Assembly: GCA_964424115.1 (NCBI GenBank)
Contig: CAYRHN010000015.1
Location: 33,708 to 97,707 of the forward strand
Direction: 5' to 3'
Source of the DNA: CAYRHN01 sp964424115
GTDB lineage: Bacteria; Chloroflexota; Anaerolineae; Anaerolineales; Anaerolineaceae
Length of the DNA stretch: 64,000 bases
The first letter of the stretch is position 1. Each line of letters opens with the position of its first letter. The notes below the pieces were generated by a model. That model was given only the letters and a program-made list of their open reading frames with translations. It was not told where the DNA came from and ran no database searches. The position numbers and the translations under genes are program-made. Of this stretch, positions 29,128-38,451 are shown in pieces.

Positions 29128-31044
29128 ATGAATACACCTTTGCGCGTGCTTTGCAGCATCCTGATCCTGGCCTGGGCTTTCCTGGCCTTGCCCACCCAAT
29201 CCGCCCATGCTGTCGCGGTCCCCATCACAGTCAACACGCTGGAGGATAATGTTGAGAATGACAGCTACTGCTCCCTGCGCGAGGCGATCACTGCCGCAAC
29301 CAACAACACCTCTCAGTCCGGCTGCACCGCCGGTTCAGGGGATGACACGATCAATTTCAGCGTCAGCGGCACCATCACCCTGATATCTCCCCTGCCCAGC
29401 ATCCTCAGCACCGGCGGCAAGGTCACCATCGACGGTGGAAACACCATCACCCTGAATGATGCTTCGGAGAACGGGATCGAGATGATCGTCCTCTCCCAGG
29501 GGAACCTGGAGTTGAAAAATATCACCCTCACCAACGGGAAGAATGGGATTAAGACCCTGTATGGGACCCTTTTGTTGAATCATGTGACCCTTGCCCATAT
29601 GAACCGGGCGAATGCGATCGCCCTCGTGAGCCAATCTGGCGCTGTGACCGTTCAGAACAGCACTTTCAGCGACAACCTGTACGGCCTGTACGCATCCCTG
29701 GCATTGTCTGGCGACACCCCTCCGTTGATCACTGTTCAAAACAGCACCTTCAGCGGGAACACGTATGGTATCCTGTTGGCTTCAGCCCCCGGATTGGTGC
29801 AAACTTCCACCTTCTCCGGGAATACCAAATTTTCGATCTTGGCAGCCAAACCATTGACCATTGAAGGCAGCACCTTCACCAACAACTCGGTCGCCAATGA
29901 TTGCGGTCCTGCGCTGCGTGTCGGCGGTGCCACTGTCACCGTCACAACCAGTGTGTTCAGAGATAATTCCTCTTCAGGTTCTCCTGCCAGGGGTGGGGCC
30001 GTGTGCGCCGCCGGTGCAGGAACCAATCTCACCATCACCCACAGCACATTTGATCATAATTCGGCCACCGCCCCCGACTCGATTCCCTCTGGTGGAGCGG
30101 TTTACACAGAGGATACTAACCTGACCATCTCTGACAGCACCTTCATCAATAATATCGCTACCACACCCTCATCCTGGGAATCCGACGGCGGCGCCATATT
30201 TGTCCGCGGCGGGGGTTACAATATTGACCTGACTAACCTTACCATTGCCACCAACTCGGCCAAAGTTGGCGCGGCTTTATACATCAATAGCAGTAATACG
30301 AGCCTGAAAAATACCACGATCTATGGCAACATCCTTCTGCCCGGCTATTTTCCGGTGGCGCAACTGGAACGCCCCTATTCTGCTGGTTCGCTGACCATCT
30401 CCAACACCATCATCGCGGATGCTGTCGGCGGATTCAATTGTAACAACTGGATAACCGGCATCAGCAGCAGCTTCGCTACGGATGATACATGCGCAGGAGC
30501 ATCTCAGGTGACCTCATCCGAGTTACATCTGGGTGCCCTGGGCGCCTACGGTGGCGATGTGGCCACCTACCCGCTCCTGCCGGGCAGCGCGGCGATCAAC
30601 GCCGGGGATAACAGCACCTGCGCCGCCAGCGACGCGCGCGGGATCGCCCGCCCGCAAGGGGGCACCTGCGACGCGGGAGCCTTCGAATCACGCGGGTTCA
30701 ACCTCTTTCGCACCACCGGCGACGGCCAGACTGCATGGATCGCGGCTGCTTTTACATCCCCGTTGGGAGTATCCATTACCAGCAGCTACAACGAGCCGGT
30801 GAACGGCGGGGTGATCACCTTTACCGCGCCATCCAGCGGAGCCAGCGCCACCTTTGCCCCTTCCGCCACGGCCCCCATTTCCTCCGCGAAGATACCCTCC
30901 AGCACTGCCAGCCTGGCGGTCACCGCCAATGGTTATCCCGGCACCTATACCGTCACAGCGTCCACCTCCGGCGCGAACACAACCATCAGTTATACACTAA
31001 CGAATAACGCCTTGCGCATATTCCTGCCAATGATCTCGAGGTAG
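29128..31044 (+). CDS. Secreted CSLREA-type parallel beta-helix protein
   Basis: 638 residues from the ATG at 29128 (GGAG upstream). A signal peptide (ILILAWAFLALPTQSAHA) is followed by ITVNTLEDN...CSLREAIT, the CSLREA N-terminal domain. Residues 65-430 carry many beta-helix rungs of the form N-S-T-F-S-x-N. Then comes the R-G-I-A-R-P-Q-G-G-T-C-D-A-G-A-F-E closing motif. A C-terminal Ig-like beta domain with many Ser/Thr ends in A-L-R-I-F-L-P-M-I-S-R. Similar short LP-x-[IV]-x-R tails are common in secreted Chloroflexota proteins and may be a sorting signal. Role: cell-surface or extracellular matrix, possibly sugar binding. Confidence 0.85.
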   Translation: MNTPLRVLCSILILAWAFLALPTQSAHAVAVPITVNTLEDNVENDSYCSLREAITAATNNTSQSGCTAGSGDDTINFSVSGTITLISPLPSILSTGGKVTIDGGNTITLNDASENGIEMIVLSQGNLELKNITLTNGKNGIKTLYGTLLLNHVTLAHMNRANAIALVSQSGAVTVQNSTFSDNLYGLYASLALSGDTPPLITVQNSTFSGNTYGILLASAPGLVQTSTFSGNTKFSILAAKPLTIEGSTFTNNSVANDCGPALRVGGATVTVTTSVFRDNSSSGSPARGGAVCAAGAGTNLTITHSTFDHNSATAPDSIPSGGAVYTEDTNLTISDSTFINNIATTPSSWESDGGAIFVRGGGYNIDLTNLTIATNSAKVGAALYINSSNTSLKNTTIYGNILLPGYFPVAQLERPYSAGSLTISNTIIADAVGGFNCNNWITGISSSFATDDTCAGASQVTSSELHLGALGAYGGDVATYPLLPGSAAINAGDNSTCAASDARGIARPQGGTCDAGAFESRGFNLFRTTGDGQTAWIAAAFTSPLGVSITSSYNEPVNGGVITFTAPSSGASATFAPSATAPISSAKIPSSTASLAVTANGYPGTYTVTASTSGANTTISYTLTNNALRIFLPMISR

Positions 31045-31067
31045 GCTGCCTCGAAGCAGCGCGCTGC

Positions 31068-31142
31068 TGTCATCCTGATCGAAGCGAAGGATCCCATCAA
31101 ACCCCTCCAGGATTCCACGATTCTGCGCAACTCAGGATGACA
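31068..31142. repeat. REP/MITE-like palindromic element
   Basis: TGTCATCCTGA (31068-31078) and its exact inverse TCAGGATGACA (31132-31142) bound a 75-base element that also carries CGAAGCGAAGGATC. Similar TCATCCTGAGCGAAGCGAAGGATC elements are dispersed between genes in many bacterial genomes. It sits in the 102-base convergent gap after the beta-helix gene and could act as a terminator. Confidence 0.7.
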
Positions 31143-31146
31143 TTGG

Positions 31147-32097
31147 TTACTTCTGTTTCCACGAGGCCCAGAAGATGCCCGCCAGGATCAGCACGCCGCC
31201 CACGAGTTCCAATCCCGCGGGAACCTCGCCCAGGAAGAGCGTGGTCAGGAGGATCGCCCCGACCGGCTCGCCCAACAGCGCCACCGAAACATACGCAGTG
31301 GGCAGATATTTCAAGGCCCAGTTGAACGAGGAATGCCCCAGCAGTTGCGGAACCAATGCCAGCAGCAGGAAGAGCAGGTACGTCTCCGGCGGGTAACCCG
31401 TCAGGCTCTGCCCGCTGACCAGCACCATTCCCAGCAACACCATCGCAGCGGTGCCGTAGACCACGAAGGTATACCCCACCAGCGAAAGCGAGGCGCGCAT
31501 GCGCCTACCCGCCATCAGATAGAAGGCCGCTGCCCAGGCCCCCACCAGCGCCAGGAAATTGCCCAGGAAAGCCTTGCCTTCCAACAGGTTGCCAGAGGAA
31601 TTGCAGGCCAGCCCGCCTGCGCCCAGCGTGCAGCTCTCGCTCAATGCCACAAAGACGCCTCCTGCCAGCGCCAGCAGCATGCCCGCCAGCGCACTGCGCG
31701 AGAAGCGTTCGCGCAGTACCAGCGGCGCAAAGAGCGCCACCCACAGCGGGGTGCTGGTTACCAGCACTACCGAACTGGCCACCGAGGTCAGCTCCAACGA
31801 GGTGATCCAGGCGGCAAAATGGACCGCCAGCAGCACTCCTGAAAGGATCAGCACCCCCCACTGGCGGCGGCTAAGGCCTGCCAGCTCAGCGCGGTGGCTG
31901 CGCCAGGCGAAAGGCGCCAGGATCAGCGCAGCAAACCCCAGCCGGCCGGCTGCTATCACCAGCGAGGGCGCCTGATGCTGCGCCAGGCGGATGAACAGCG
32001 AGGCAGTGGAAACTGCCAGGATGGCCCCACCCAGCCCTAACAATGGCGGGATGGCGGGTGGTTTTTCGGTCGTTTTGGATGTAACTAAATTTGACAT
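31147..32097 (-). CDS. EamA/DMT-family transporter
   Basis: 316 residues with ten predicted membrane helices in two EamA halves (first: LLGLGGAILAVSTASLFIRLAQHQAP; second: FLGNFLALVGAWAAAFYLMAGR and EPVGAILLTTLFLGEVPAGLELVGGVLILAG). The family moves metabolites such as amino acids or nucleosides, usually outward. The substrate is unknown. The ribosome site is poor. It is a single gene, convergent with the beta-helix gene and divergent from superoxide dismutase. Confidence 0.88.
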   Translation of the reverse strand: MSNLVTSKTTEKPPAIPPLLGLGGAILAVSTASLFIRLAQHQAPSLVIAAGRLGFAALILAPFAWRSHRAELAGLSRRQWGVLILSGVLLAVHFAAWITSLELTSVASSVVLVTSTPLWVALFAPLVLRERFSRSALAGMLLALAGGVFVALSESCTLGAGGLACNSSGNLLEGKAFLGNFLALVGAWAAAFYLMAGRRMRASLSLVGYTFVVYGTAAMVLLGMVLVSGQSLTGYPPETYLLFLLLALVPQLLGHSSFNWALKYLPTAYVSVALLGEPVGAILLTTLFLGEVPAGLELVGGVLILAGIFWASWKQK

Positions 32098-32227
32098 TTT
32101 TTATCTAAATATATATAATGCAAATTGCTTGTTGAAAAAGGGCTTTTAAGCCAATCATCACCTGCCGAACTGCCTTTTTCCAGCTTGCATAATTTACACA
32201 AAACATATAAACTATAGGAGGTTTCCA

Positions 32228-32833
32228 ATGTTTGAACTGCCCAAATTACCGTATGCGTTTGATGCTCTGGAACCAGCCATCGACGCCCTGACCGTAGAGA
32301 TCCATTATACCAAGCATCATGCCACGTACCTTAAAAATCTGAACGGCGCGCTCGAAGAATATCACTTCCTCTTCTCCGAAAAGATCGAGGATATCCTCCG
32401 CGACCTGCAGCAGGTACCCGAAAAGATCCGCACAGCCGTGCGCAACAACGGCGGCGGTTATTTCAACCACATCCTCTATTGGGATGTGATGGGACCGAAC
32501 GGCGGTAGAGAACCCAAAGGGGCCCTCGCTAAGGCGATCAACGCCACCTATGGCGGCCTGGCAGCCCTGAAACAGGAAGTTGAAAAGGCCGGTTTGGCCC
32601 GCTTCGGCTCCGGATGGGCCTGGCTGAGCCTGAAGAAAGATGGCAGCCTGATCGTCCATTCCACCCCCAACCAGGATTCTCCTCTCTCCGAGGGCTTCAC
32701 CCCTATCCTGGGCGTAGATGTGTGGGAGCACGCCTACTATTTGAAGTATCAAAACCGCCGGGCTGACTACCTGGCCAACTGGTGGAATGTGGTAAACTGG
32801 GAGGCAGTCGAACGGCGTTTTGAGACCCGTTAA
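32228..32833 (+). CDS. Superoxide dismutase, Mn/Fe type
   Basis: 201 residues, AGGAGG ribosome site. Metal ligands H26, H81 (GGYFNH), and D and H in GVDVWEHAYY. G77 and the second-shell Gln in NQDSPL are the pattern of Mn-specific or cambialistic enzymes; Y78 stands where many Mn enzymes have His. No signal peptide, so it acts in the cytoplasm. It is followed after 23 bases by a ferredoxin gene. The 130-base gap before it (32098-32227) is A+T-rich; no clear promoter could be fixed. Confidence 0.95.
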   Translation: MFELPKLPYAFDALEPAIDALTVEIHYTKHHATYLKNLNGALEEYHFLFSEKIEDILRDLQQVPEKIRTAVRNNGGGYFNHILYWDVMGPNGGREPKGALAKAINATYGGLAALKQEVEKAGLARFGSGWAWLSLKKDGSLIVHSTPNQDSPLSEGFTPILGVDVWEHAYYLKYQNRRADYLANWWNVVNWEAVERRFETR

Positions 32834-32856
32834 TCCTATTTTCTATTGGAGGAAAC

Positions 32857-33264
32857 ATGCCACACGTTATCACCAGCCTATGCCTCCGCGACGGCGGATG
32901 CGCAACCGTTTGCCCGGTTGAATGTATCGTTCCGGGAAAACCGGTCGATAAATATCCCTGGTATTACATCGACCCGGATACCTGCATCGATTGCGGTGCG
33001 TGCGTGCCTGAATGCCCCTTTGCCGCCATCTTCCCGCTGGATGATGTGCCCACCGCGTACGAGGCGGATGGCAAAGTCTATCTTTCCATGCCGCACGGCA
33101 CGGAAGGTTTCGCGACGGAGTATGAAGGCACCAATCACGACGGCGAGCATGTCCACCTGAAACACACGCGCATTCCTGAGGCTGGTGAAGTGGTGGATCT
33201 CACTCCGGCGATCGACCTGAACGCCGCGTTCTTCAGCAAAGGCCCCGGCTACAACGCCAAATAG
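32857..33264 (+). CDS. Two-cluster ferredoxin
   Basis: 135 residues, GGAGG ribosome site. Eight cysteines: C9, C15, C19-P, C23 and C43-x2-C46-x2-C49-x3-C53-P, the pattern of dicluster ferredoxins of the 3Fe-4S/4Fe-4S or 2[4Fe-4S] type. A 75-residue tail rich in acidic and His residues is longer than in classic ferredoxins. It shares a transcript with superoxide dismutase and may carry electrons in an oxygen-defence or fermentation route. Confidence 0.9.
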   Translation: MPHVITSLCLRDGGCATVCPVECIVPGKPVDKYPWYYIDPDTCIDCGACVPECPFAAIFPLDDVPTAYEADGKVYLSMPHGTEGFATEYEGTNHDGEHVHLKHTRIPEAGEVVDLTPAIDLNAAFFSKGPGYNAK

Positions 33265-33279
33265 CTAAAAAGTTGATTT

Positions 33280-33315
33280 CCTCCCCCCTTCCTGCCTGGA
33301 TGGGGGGAGGTTTTT
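33280..33315 (+). terminator. Terminator after the ferredoxin gene
   Basis: CCTCCCCCC (33280-33288) pairs with GGGGGGAGG (33302-33310), 13-base loop, then TTTTT. Confidence 0.88.
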
Positions 33316-33400
33316 CCTTGCCCTTTCCAGAGCAAGTCCCGCGCATCCGGCCCCGCCGGTCTTCTTTGTGTGTGCCTTGCTCTGTTTTTTCTTCCCCTAT

Positions 33401-34777
33401 ATGCCCATGAATCAAAAACTGCCCCTCAAGACCAAGCTGGCCTACGGCTTCGGCGACACCAGCTTCAGCCTGGCCTACACGATCGTCTCGGTCTATTTTG
33501 CTATTTATCTTACAGACGTGGTCGGCATCTCCCCCGGCGCGGCTGCCATTGCCATCTTCATTGGGCGCACCTGGGATTACATCAACGACCCGCTGGTCGG
33601 TTACATCTCCGACCGCACACGCTCGCGCTGGGGCCGGCGGCGGCCTTACCTGCTCTTTGGCGCCATCCCCTTTGCCCTCAGTTTCATCATCATGTGGATC
33701 CGCCCGGCCTGGGACAGTGAAGTGGCCCTGGCAGTCTATTACGGCTTCGCCTACCTGATCTTTGACGCCGTCACCACCCTGTGTTCCATGCCTTTTTTTG
33801 CGCTGACCCCCGAATTGACCTCGGATTACGATGAGCGCACCTCGCTCACATCCTACCGGGCCTTCTTCTCCATTGCTGCCAGCCTGGTGGCTTTTATCAT
33901 CCCGACCATGATCATCGAAAAATTCGAGCCGGAGAATGCGGGTAATGTGTTGACCATGGCCTTGATCTTCGGTTCGGTGCTGTTCATTCCGCTCTGGGTC
34001 ACTTTCTTCGGCACCCGCGAACGTAAGGAATACATGGAGCAAAAACCCCCTAAGTTGATCCAATCGCTCAAAGCCGCCTTGCACAACAAGCCCTTTGTCT
34101 TTGGCGCAGTGATGTACCTGCTCTGTTGGGTATGCGTGGATATTATGCAGGCCGATTTGCTCTATTTTGTGAAATACGTTGTCCAACAGGAACCCAACAG
34201 CGACGTGATCATGGGAACGATCTTCGTTTCTGCCTTGCTGGTGCTGCCCCTCTGGGTGTGGGCCTCTAAACGCTGGAACAAGCGCCTGGCTTTCATCGCC
34301 GGGATCGCCTTCTGGGCGGCTGTCCAGTTGGTGATTGCCAGCCTGAACGCCTCCACCGCGCTTGAGGTCATCCTGGTGCTGTGCGTACTGGCCGGGATTG
34401 GCGTCAGCGCCGTGCATGTTTTGCCCTGGTCGATGATCCCGGATGCGATCGAGTGGGACGAATACCACACCGGCGAACGGCACGAGGGCTTTTTCTACAG
34501 CCTGATCACCCTGGCTCAAAAGGTGGCCTCTTCGATTGCCATTCCGCTGACCCTGCTGGTGTTGCAAGCCACCGGTTACAACGCCGACCTGCAGCAGCAG
34601 ATCCCCTCGGCGGTGGACGGCATCCGCTTTGTGGTTGGCCCCATTCCGGCCATTCTGTTGGTGGCCAGCATCGTCTTTGCCATCCTCTATCCCATCTCGC
34701 GCAGCCAGCACCAGCAGATCGTGGCCGAACTGGAAGCCCGCCGGGCTGCCAAACCTACAACTGAGGAGATCGAGTGA
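33401..34777 (+). CDS. GPH-family (MelB-like) sugar:cation symporter
   Basis: About 458 residues. Glycoside-pentoside-hexuronide symporter: LKTKLAYGFGDTSFSLAYTIVSVYFAIYLTD, then D-Y-I-N-D-P-L-V-G-Y-I-S-D-R-T-R-S-R-W-G-R-R-R-P near residue 60-90, and about 12 helices. The start is uncertain: ATG at 33401 or 33407, or GTG at 33368, none with a ribosome site, and no promoter is clear in 33316-33400. The sugar is unknown. The GNAT-like gene overlaps its stop. Confidence 0.9.
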   Translation: MPMNQKLPLKTKLAYGFGDTSFSLAYTIVSVYFAIYLTDVVGISPGAAAIAIFIGRTWDYINDPLVGYISDRTRSRWGRRRPYLLFGAIPFALSFIIMWIRPAWDSEVALAVYYGFAYLIFDAVTTLCSMPFFALTPELTSDYDERTSLTSYRAFFSIAASLVAFIIPTMIIEKFEPENAGNVLTMALIFGSVLFIPLWVTFFGTRERKEYMEQKPPKLIQSLKAALHNKPFVFGAVMYLLCWVCVDIMQADLLYFVKYVVQQEPNSDVIMGTIFVSALLVLPLWVWASKRWNKRLAFIAGIAFWAAVQLVIASLNASTALEVILVLCVLAGIGVSAVHVLPWSMIPDAIEWDEYHTGERHEGFFYSLITLAQKVASSIAIPLTLLVLQATGYNADLQQQIPSAVDGIRFVVGPIPAILLVASIVFAILYPISRSQHQQIVAELEARRAAKPTTEEIE

Positions 34778-35910
34778 TGTCTTCCGTCCAGGTATTGCCA
34801 ATCCGTTCCCGCTCTGAGCGGGAGAAATTTCTGGCTTTCCCGTGGAAGATCTACCGCGGCGACCCGCTGTGGGTGCCGCCACTGCTGCCTGACCGGCGCA
34901 AGTTTATCGACCCGCGCAGCGGACCGTTCTTTAAGCACGGCGAAGCCGACTTTTTCCTTGCCTGGCAGGACGGCCAGCCGGTGGGCACGCTGTGCGTGGC
35001 TGAAGATAAACAGATGAACCAGGTATGCAACCGAAAAGAGTGCATCTTTGGCTTTCTGGAATATATCCAGGATTATGAGGTCTTCTGTGCCCTGATGGCG
35101 CAGGCCGAAACCGAAGCGCGCCGGCGCGGATTGGACACGCTCTACGGCCCGTGGAACCTGGATTATGAAGACGCCTACGGAGTGCTCTTGGAAGGCCGCG
35201 ACCGACCGCCTGTCATCTTATGCGGGCACACCCCACCCTATTATTTGGATTTCATGCAGCGCTACGGGTTCCAGCCTGCCCGGCCGGATAACCTGGCCTT
35301 TGCGCTGGATATCTCCCAAGAAACAGACGCGTTCCGCGATCTGGCACGCATGGCTGAACGGGTTCGGCAGCGCACCGACATCACCATACGCACCGCCGAC
35401 CTGGCCCGCTGGGATACGGAGATCGACGCCGTCCACCACCTGCTGAATGTTGCTCTGGCCCACCTGCAGGATTTTCAACCCTGGTCGCGCGAACAAGTGG
35501 AAGCGCTCTTTGAGCCTTTCCGCACTCTGGCCGACCTGGATCTGATCCTGTTTGCCGAGCAGGAAGGCCGCACGATCGGGTTCTTCCCCGGCTTGCCTAA
35601 TTTTAACGAGTGGCTCATCCACGCAGACGGCCTGCGCTACCCGTGGGATTACCTGCGCGCCTGGGTGGCCAGCCGGCGCCGCCCGGCCTGTCTGGCGGTG
35701 AAAAGCGTGCTGGTGCTGCCCGAATGCTGGGGGAACGGCGCCGCAATCCTACTGTTTAATGAAATGCGTACGCGGGCAGCCGCAAAGGGATATCGCTGGC
35801 TCGACCTCTCGCTCACTTCGGACGACAATCCCAAAACCCCCGCCCTCGCCACGCGCATGGGCGGGAAGATCTATAAGCGTTACCGGGTCTTTCGAAAAAT
35901 TATTCCTTAA
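34777..35910 (+). CDS. GNAT-like acyltransferase family protein
   Basis: 377 residues from the ATG at 34777, whose first base is the last base of the symporter stop; GAGGAG lies eight bases upstream. The N-terminal FLAFPWKIYRGDPLWVPPL and GPFFKHGEADFFLAWQDGQPVGTL and a second half with VLVLPECWGNGAAILLFNEM are typical of a conserved family with two GNAT-like halves. The acceptor is unknown. Coupled to the sugar symporter. Confidence 0.75.
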   Translation: MSSVQVLPIRSRSEREKFLAFPWKIYRGDPLWVPPLLPDRRKFIDPRSGPFFKHGEADFFLAWQDGQPVGTLCVAEDKQMNQVCNRKECIFGFLEYIQDYEVFCALMAQAETEARRRGLDTLYGPWNLDYEDAYGVLLEGRDRPPVILCGHTPPYYLDFMQRYGFQPARPDNLAFALDISQETDAFRDLARMAERVRQRTDITIRTADLARWDTEIDAVHHLLNVALAHLQDFQPWSREQVEALFEPFRTLADLDLILFAEQEGRTIGFFPGLPNFNEWLIHADGLRYPWDYLRAWVASRRRPACLAVKSVLVLPECWGNGAAILLFNEMRTRAAAKGYRWLDLSLTSDDNPKTPALATRMGGKIYKRYRVFRKIIP

Positions 35911-35918
35911 GGAATAAT
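35899..35918. repeat. Perfect 20-base palindrome over a stop codon
   Basis: ATTATTCCTTAAGGAATAAT: its centre TTAA includes the stop codon of the GNAT-like gene. The rest of the 118-base convergent gap (35911-36028) shows no terminator. Confidence 0.6.
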
Positions 35919-36028
35919 GAACTGAATCAAGAATACGGGTCAATACGGAAAAACAAATCCATATAGGTCCGCTCAATCCGCGCACCTAGCCGTGCTCTAT
36001 ATTTCTCTCGCGCAACCTGGCAAAAATA

Positions 36029-36769
36029 TTACATTTTCGATTGCGCGTATACCGCCGCGCCAACGATCCCGGCCTGGTTGAGGAGTTGGGCCGGGATGAT
36101 CCTGGCGCGTATCTTCAGGTAAGGCAGGAACTTGTCCGCTTCTTTGCTCACTCCGCCGCCGATGATGATCACATCTGGCCAGATCAATTTTTCCAACGTA
36201 CTCAGGTACTCCTGCAGACGCTCGCTCCAGGCCTGCCAGGATAAATTCTTACGCTGACGAGCGGCATCTGCGGCGCGTCGTTCGGCGTCTTTACCGCGGA
36301 TCTCCAAATGTCCAAACTCCGTATTGGGCAGCAGTTTTCCATCCACGAAGACCGCAGAGCCGATCCCCGTGCCCAGGGTGAGCATCACCACCACGCCCTT
36401 GGATAAATTGCGCCCCGCCCCAAAGCGCATCTCCGCCATCCCGGCGGCATCGGCATCATTCACCAGATAGACCGGGCAACCGGTGATATTACTGAGCAAG
36501 TTCTCCCCATTCACACCGATCCATTCCTTGGCGATGTTAGCCGCGCTGAACAATACCCCCTGGTGCACCACCGCTGGAAAACCGCAGCCAATCGGCCCGC
36601 TCCAGGCAAAGTGATCCACTTGCTGGCGCACCACCTCCGCCACCTGAGCCGGGGTGGCCCCTTCCGGGGTGGGCAGGCGGAAACGCTGCGCGGTCATCTC
36701 GCCGGTTTCTATATTTACCGGGGCGGCCTTGATCCCAGATCCGCCCACATCCACGCCTAAGATCTCCAT
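36029..36769 (-). CDS. ppgK: Polyphosphate glucokinase (ROK family)
   Basis: 246 residues from the ATG at 36769 with a perfect AGGAGG. G5-V-D-V-G-G-S-G-I-K phosphate loop, VNDADAAGMAEM (catalytic Asp), LTLGTGIGSAVF, and the characteristic HLEIRGKDAERRAADAARQRKNLSW segment and IIIGGGVSKEADKFLP of polyphosphate-dependent enzymes. It phosphorylates glucose, with polyphosphate and possibly ATP as donor. Lies 17 bases after the zinc-ribbon gene in the same unit. Confidence 0.93.
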   Translation of the reverse strand: MEILGVDVGGSGIKAAPVNIETGEMTAQRFRLPTPEGATPAQVAEVVRQQVDHFAWSGPIGCGFPAVVHQGVLFSAANIAKEWIGVNGENLLSNITGCPVYLVNDADAAGMAEMRFGAGRNLSKGVVVMLTLGTGIGSAVFVDGKLLPNTEFGHLEIRGKDAERRAADAARQRKNLSWQAWSERLQEYLSTLEKLIWPDVIIIGGGVSKEADKFLPYLKIRARIIPAQLLNQAGIVGAAVYAQSKM

Positions 36770-36786
36770 AACAACCTCCTCGTTTT

Positions 36787-38400
36787 CTAGGGCCACTTGA
36801 CGGTGGTTTGTCCGCTGCTCAGTTCGACAAAATACATCTTATCCGATGGATACCAGATATTTTCTCCCTGCCAGAAGAACGGGTTGAGGTAAATTGGCGC
36901 AGTTTGGGGTTCATCACCCGGCGGCAGGATGGTTTTTTGGGCGCTACCGGTGCCGCTGGTTACATCGATGCGCTGGTAAGTCATCCCAATGGGGTCATTG
37001 GAGAACTGCACCAGGAAAACCCCGCCTGCCGCGGGATGCACCAGCCACTCTCCCTCCGTGTCGACAAAACCAAAGTCATTGTCCATCCAATTTTGCGCTT
37101 CCGGAACGATCGTCCAGGCCCGTTCTCCCGTACGCAGGTCATACGCCCACAGCTCGTCCCGGCTGGAACCGCGCTGGCGGCCTGCTGAGACCAGCAAGGT
37201 GCCCTCATGCACCAGGATCGGCGTCAAATTGTAATCCTTGGTTTGGATCAGCATCTTCTGCGCTCCGCTGGCTTCATCAAGAACCAGCAGATTTCCATAG
37301 GCTGAGATAACCAGGTAGCCGCCGGACAGTAATTGCGCTCCGCTGCTATCCGTGTTGGAAAAGTCATCCGGCGCGGTCGCCTGCCAGAGCATTTGCCCGC
37401 TCTGTGCATCCCAGCGCTGGATACTGAAAGGCTCAAAAATCCCGAACATGGTGATAAAGGTGTTGCCATCATTCCCCACAAGGAATGGTGAGAAAACATT
37501 AGGGGTTTGCGGGTCATTTGGGAAAGGCTGGTTGGGGCCGGAAGGCGCAATCCGCTGACTTTCCTGGCCGGTAGCCAGGTCAAAGATGCGCACAACTGCC
37601 CCAGTGTCGGCCTTATCCCAGACCGCCGGTTTTCCGTCCAGGGTGAACAAAACCCGTGTAGGTTCTTCCAGACGAGCGCCCCAGCTCTTGGTGCCGGTGG
37701 CGGCGTTGTAGGCTGCCAGCACGCCGTCCTGTGGCAAAACCACAACCTGATCGCCGATCTTCGCAAAACAGCTCTCGCACCCCGGGGTAAGTTGATCGCT
37801 CAGGTTGGCGCGCCACAATTCTTTCCCATCCGCGCAGCCCAAGGCATACAATTCGGTGCCTTGAAGCACATAGACGGCGTTCTCATCAAAAACAGTCACT
37901 GCCTGGTAATAATCATCCGGCAAAGGTCCGGATCGCCAGCGCAGCGGTGTTGCAGCCGAAAAATCCAGATAGAAATACCAGTAGTTCGAATCCATGGTTC
38001 GGGCAGTGACCAGGATCTGCGGACCGCTATCACTGATCAGCTGCGCCCCGGTAATTCCCGATACCTCATCCGCTGGGCGCGATTGGCCGATGCTCACCGA
38101 GTGAGCCCCGCCTTCACTGCTTGCCAGTGCAATCATGAATGCTGTAAATCCAAGGGTTAGGATCACGACGACGATGGTCAGCGCCACCGCAGACCGGTTA
38201 CGCTTTTGCTGGTCCAGTTGCGCCTGGGCGGTTAGCCGTCCAAGATCAAAGACAATGGGAGGTTTCTCAGCCAGTGGAAGTTCCACATCCCGGCTGACTT
38301 GCGTCCCGCAAAAATGGCAGGTGGCAAGGGATTCCCCTGGGGCGAACTGGATCGGTCCGCCGCAAGAAGGGCAGCGCATCGCCTGGATATTTTCGGCCAT
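36787..38400 (-). CDS. Zinc-ribbon membrane protein with PQQ-like beta-propeller
   Basis: 537 residues from the ATG at 38400 with GAGGTG upstream. CPSCGG...CHFCG zinc ribbon at residues 9-33, then one membrane helix (about 77-97, ALTIVVVILTLGFTAFMIALA), and an extracellular propeller with PQQ-type blades (ELYALGCADGKELWRAN, VLAAYNAATGTKSWGAR, RWDAQSGQMLWQA, LWAYDLRTGERAWTI). The topology places the ribbon inside and the propeller outside. No catalytic residues are evident; a scaffold or sensor is likely. Confidence 0.8.
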   Translation of the reverse strand: MAENIQAMRCPSCGGPIQFAPGESLATCHFCGTQVSRDVELPLAEKPPIVFDLGRLTAQAQLDQQKRNRSAVALTIVVVILTLGFTAFMIALASSEGGAHSVSIGQSRPADEVSGITGAQLISDSGPQILVTARTMDSNYWYFYLDFSAATPLRWRSGPLPDDYYQAVTVFDENAVYVLQGTELYALGCADGKELWRANLSDQLTPGCESCFAKIGDQVVVLPQDGVLAAYNAATGTKSWGARLEEPTRVLFTLDGKPAVWDKADTGAVVRIFDLATGQESQRIAPSGPNQPFPNDPQTPNVFSPFLVGNDGNTFITMFGIFEPFSIQRWDAQSGQMLWQATAPDDFSNTDSSGAQLLSGGYLVISAYGNLLVLDEASGAQKMLIQTKDYNLTPILVHEGTLLVSAGRQRGSSRDELWAYDLRTGERAWTIVPEAQNWMDNDFGFVDTEGEWLVHPAAGGVFLVQFSNDPIGMTYQRIDVTSGTGSAQKTILPPGDEPQTAPIYLNPFFWQGENIWYPSDKMYFVELSSGQTTVKWP

Positions 38401-38451
38401 AATCACCTCGGATATTTCAGAATGAAACCGATGCTATTTGTATATTATCCA

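Noticed and set aside
33233..34882. 549-codon frame antisense to the GPH symporter
   Set aside because: Gly/Asp/His-rich shadow, no ribosome site.
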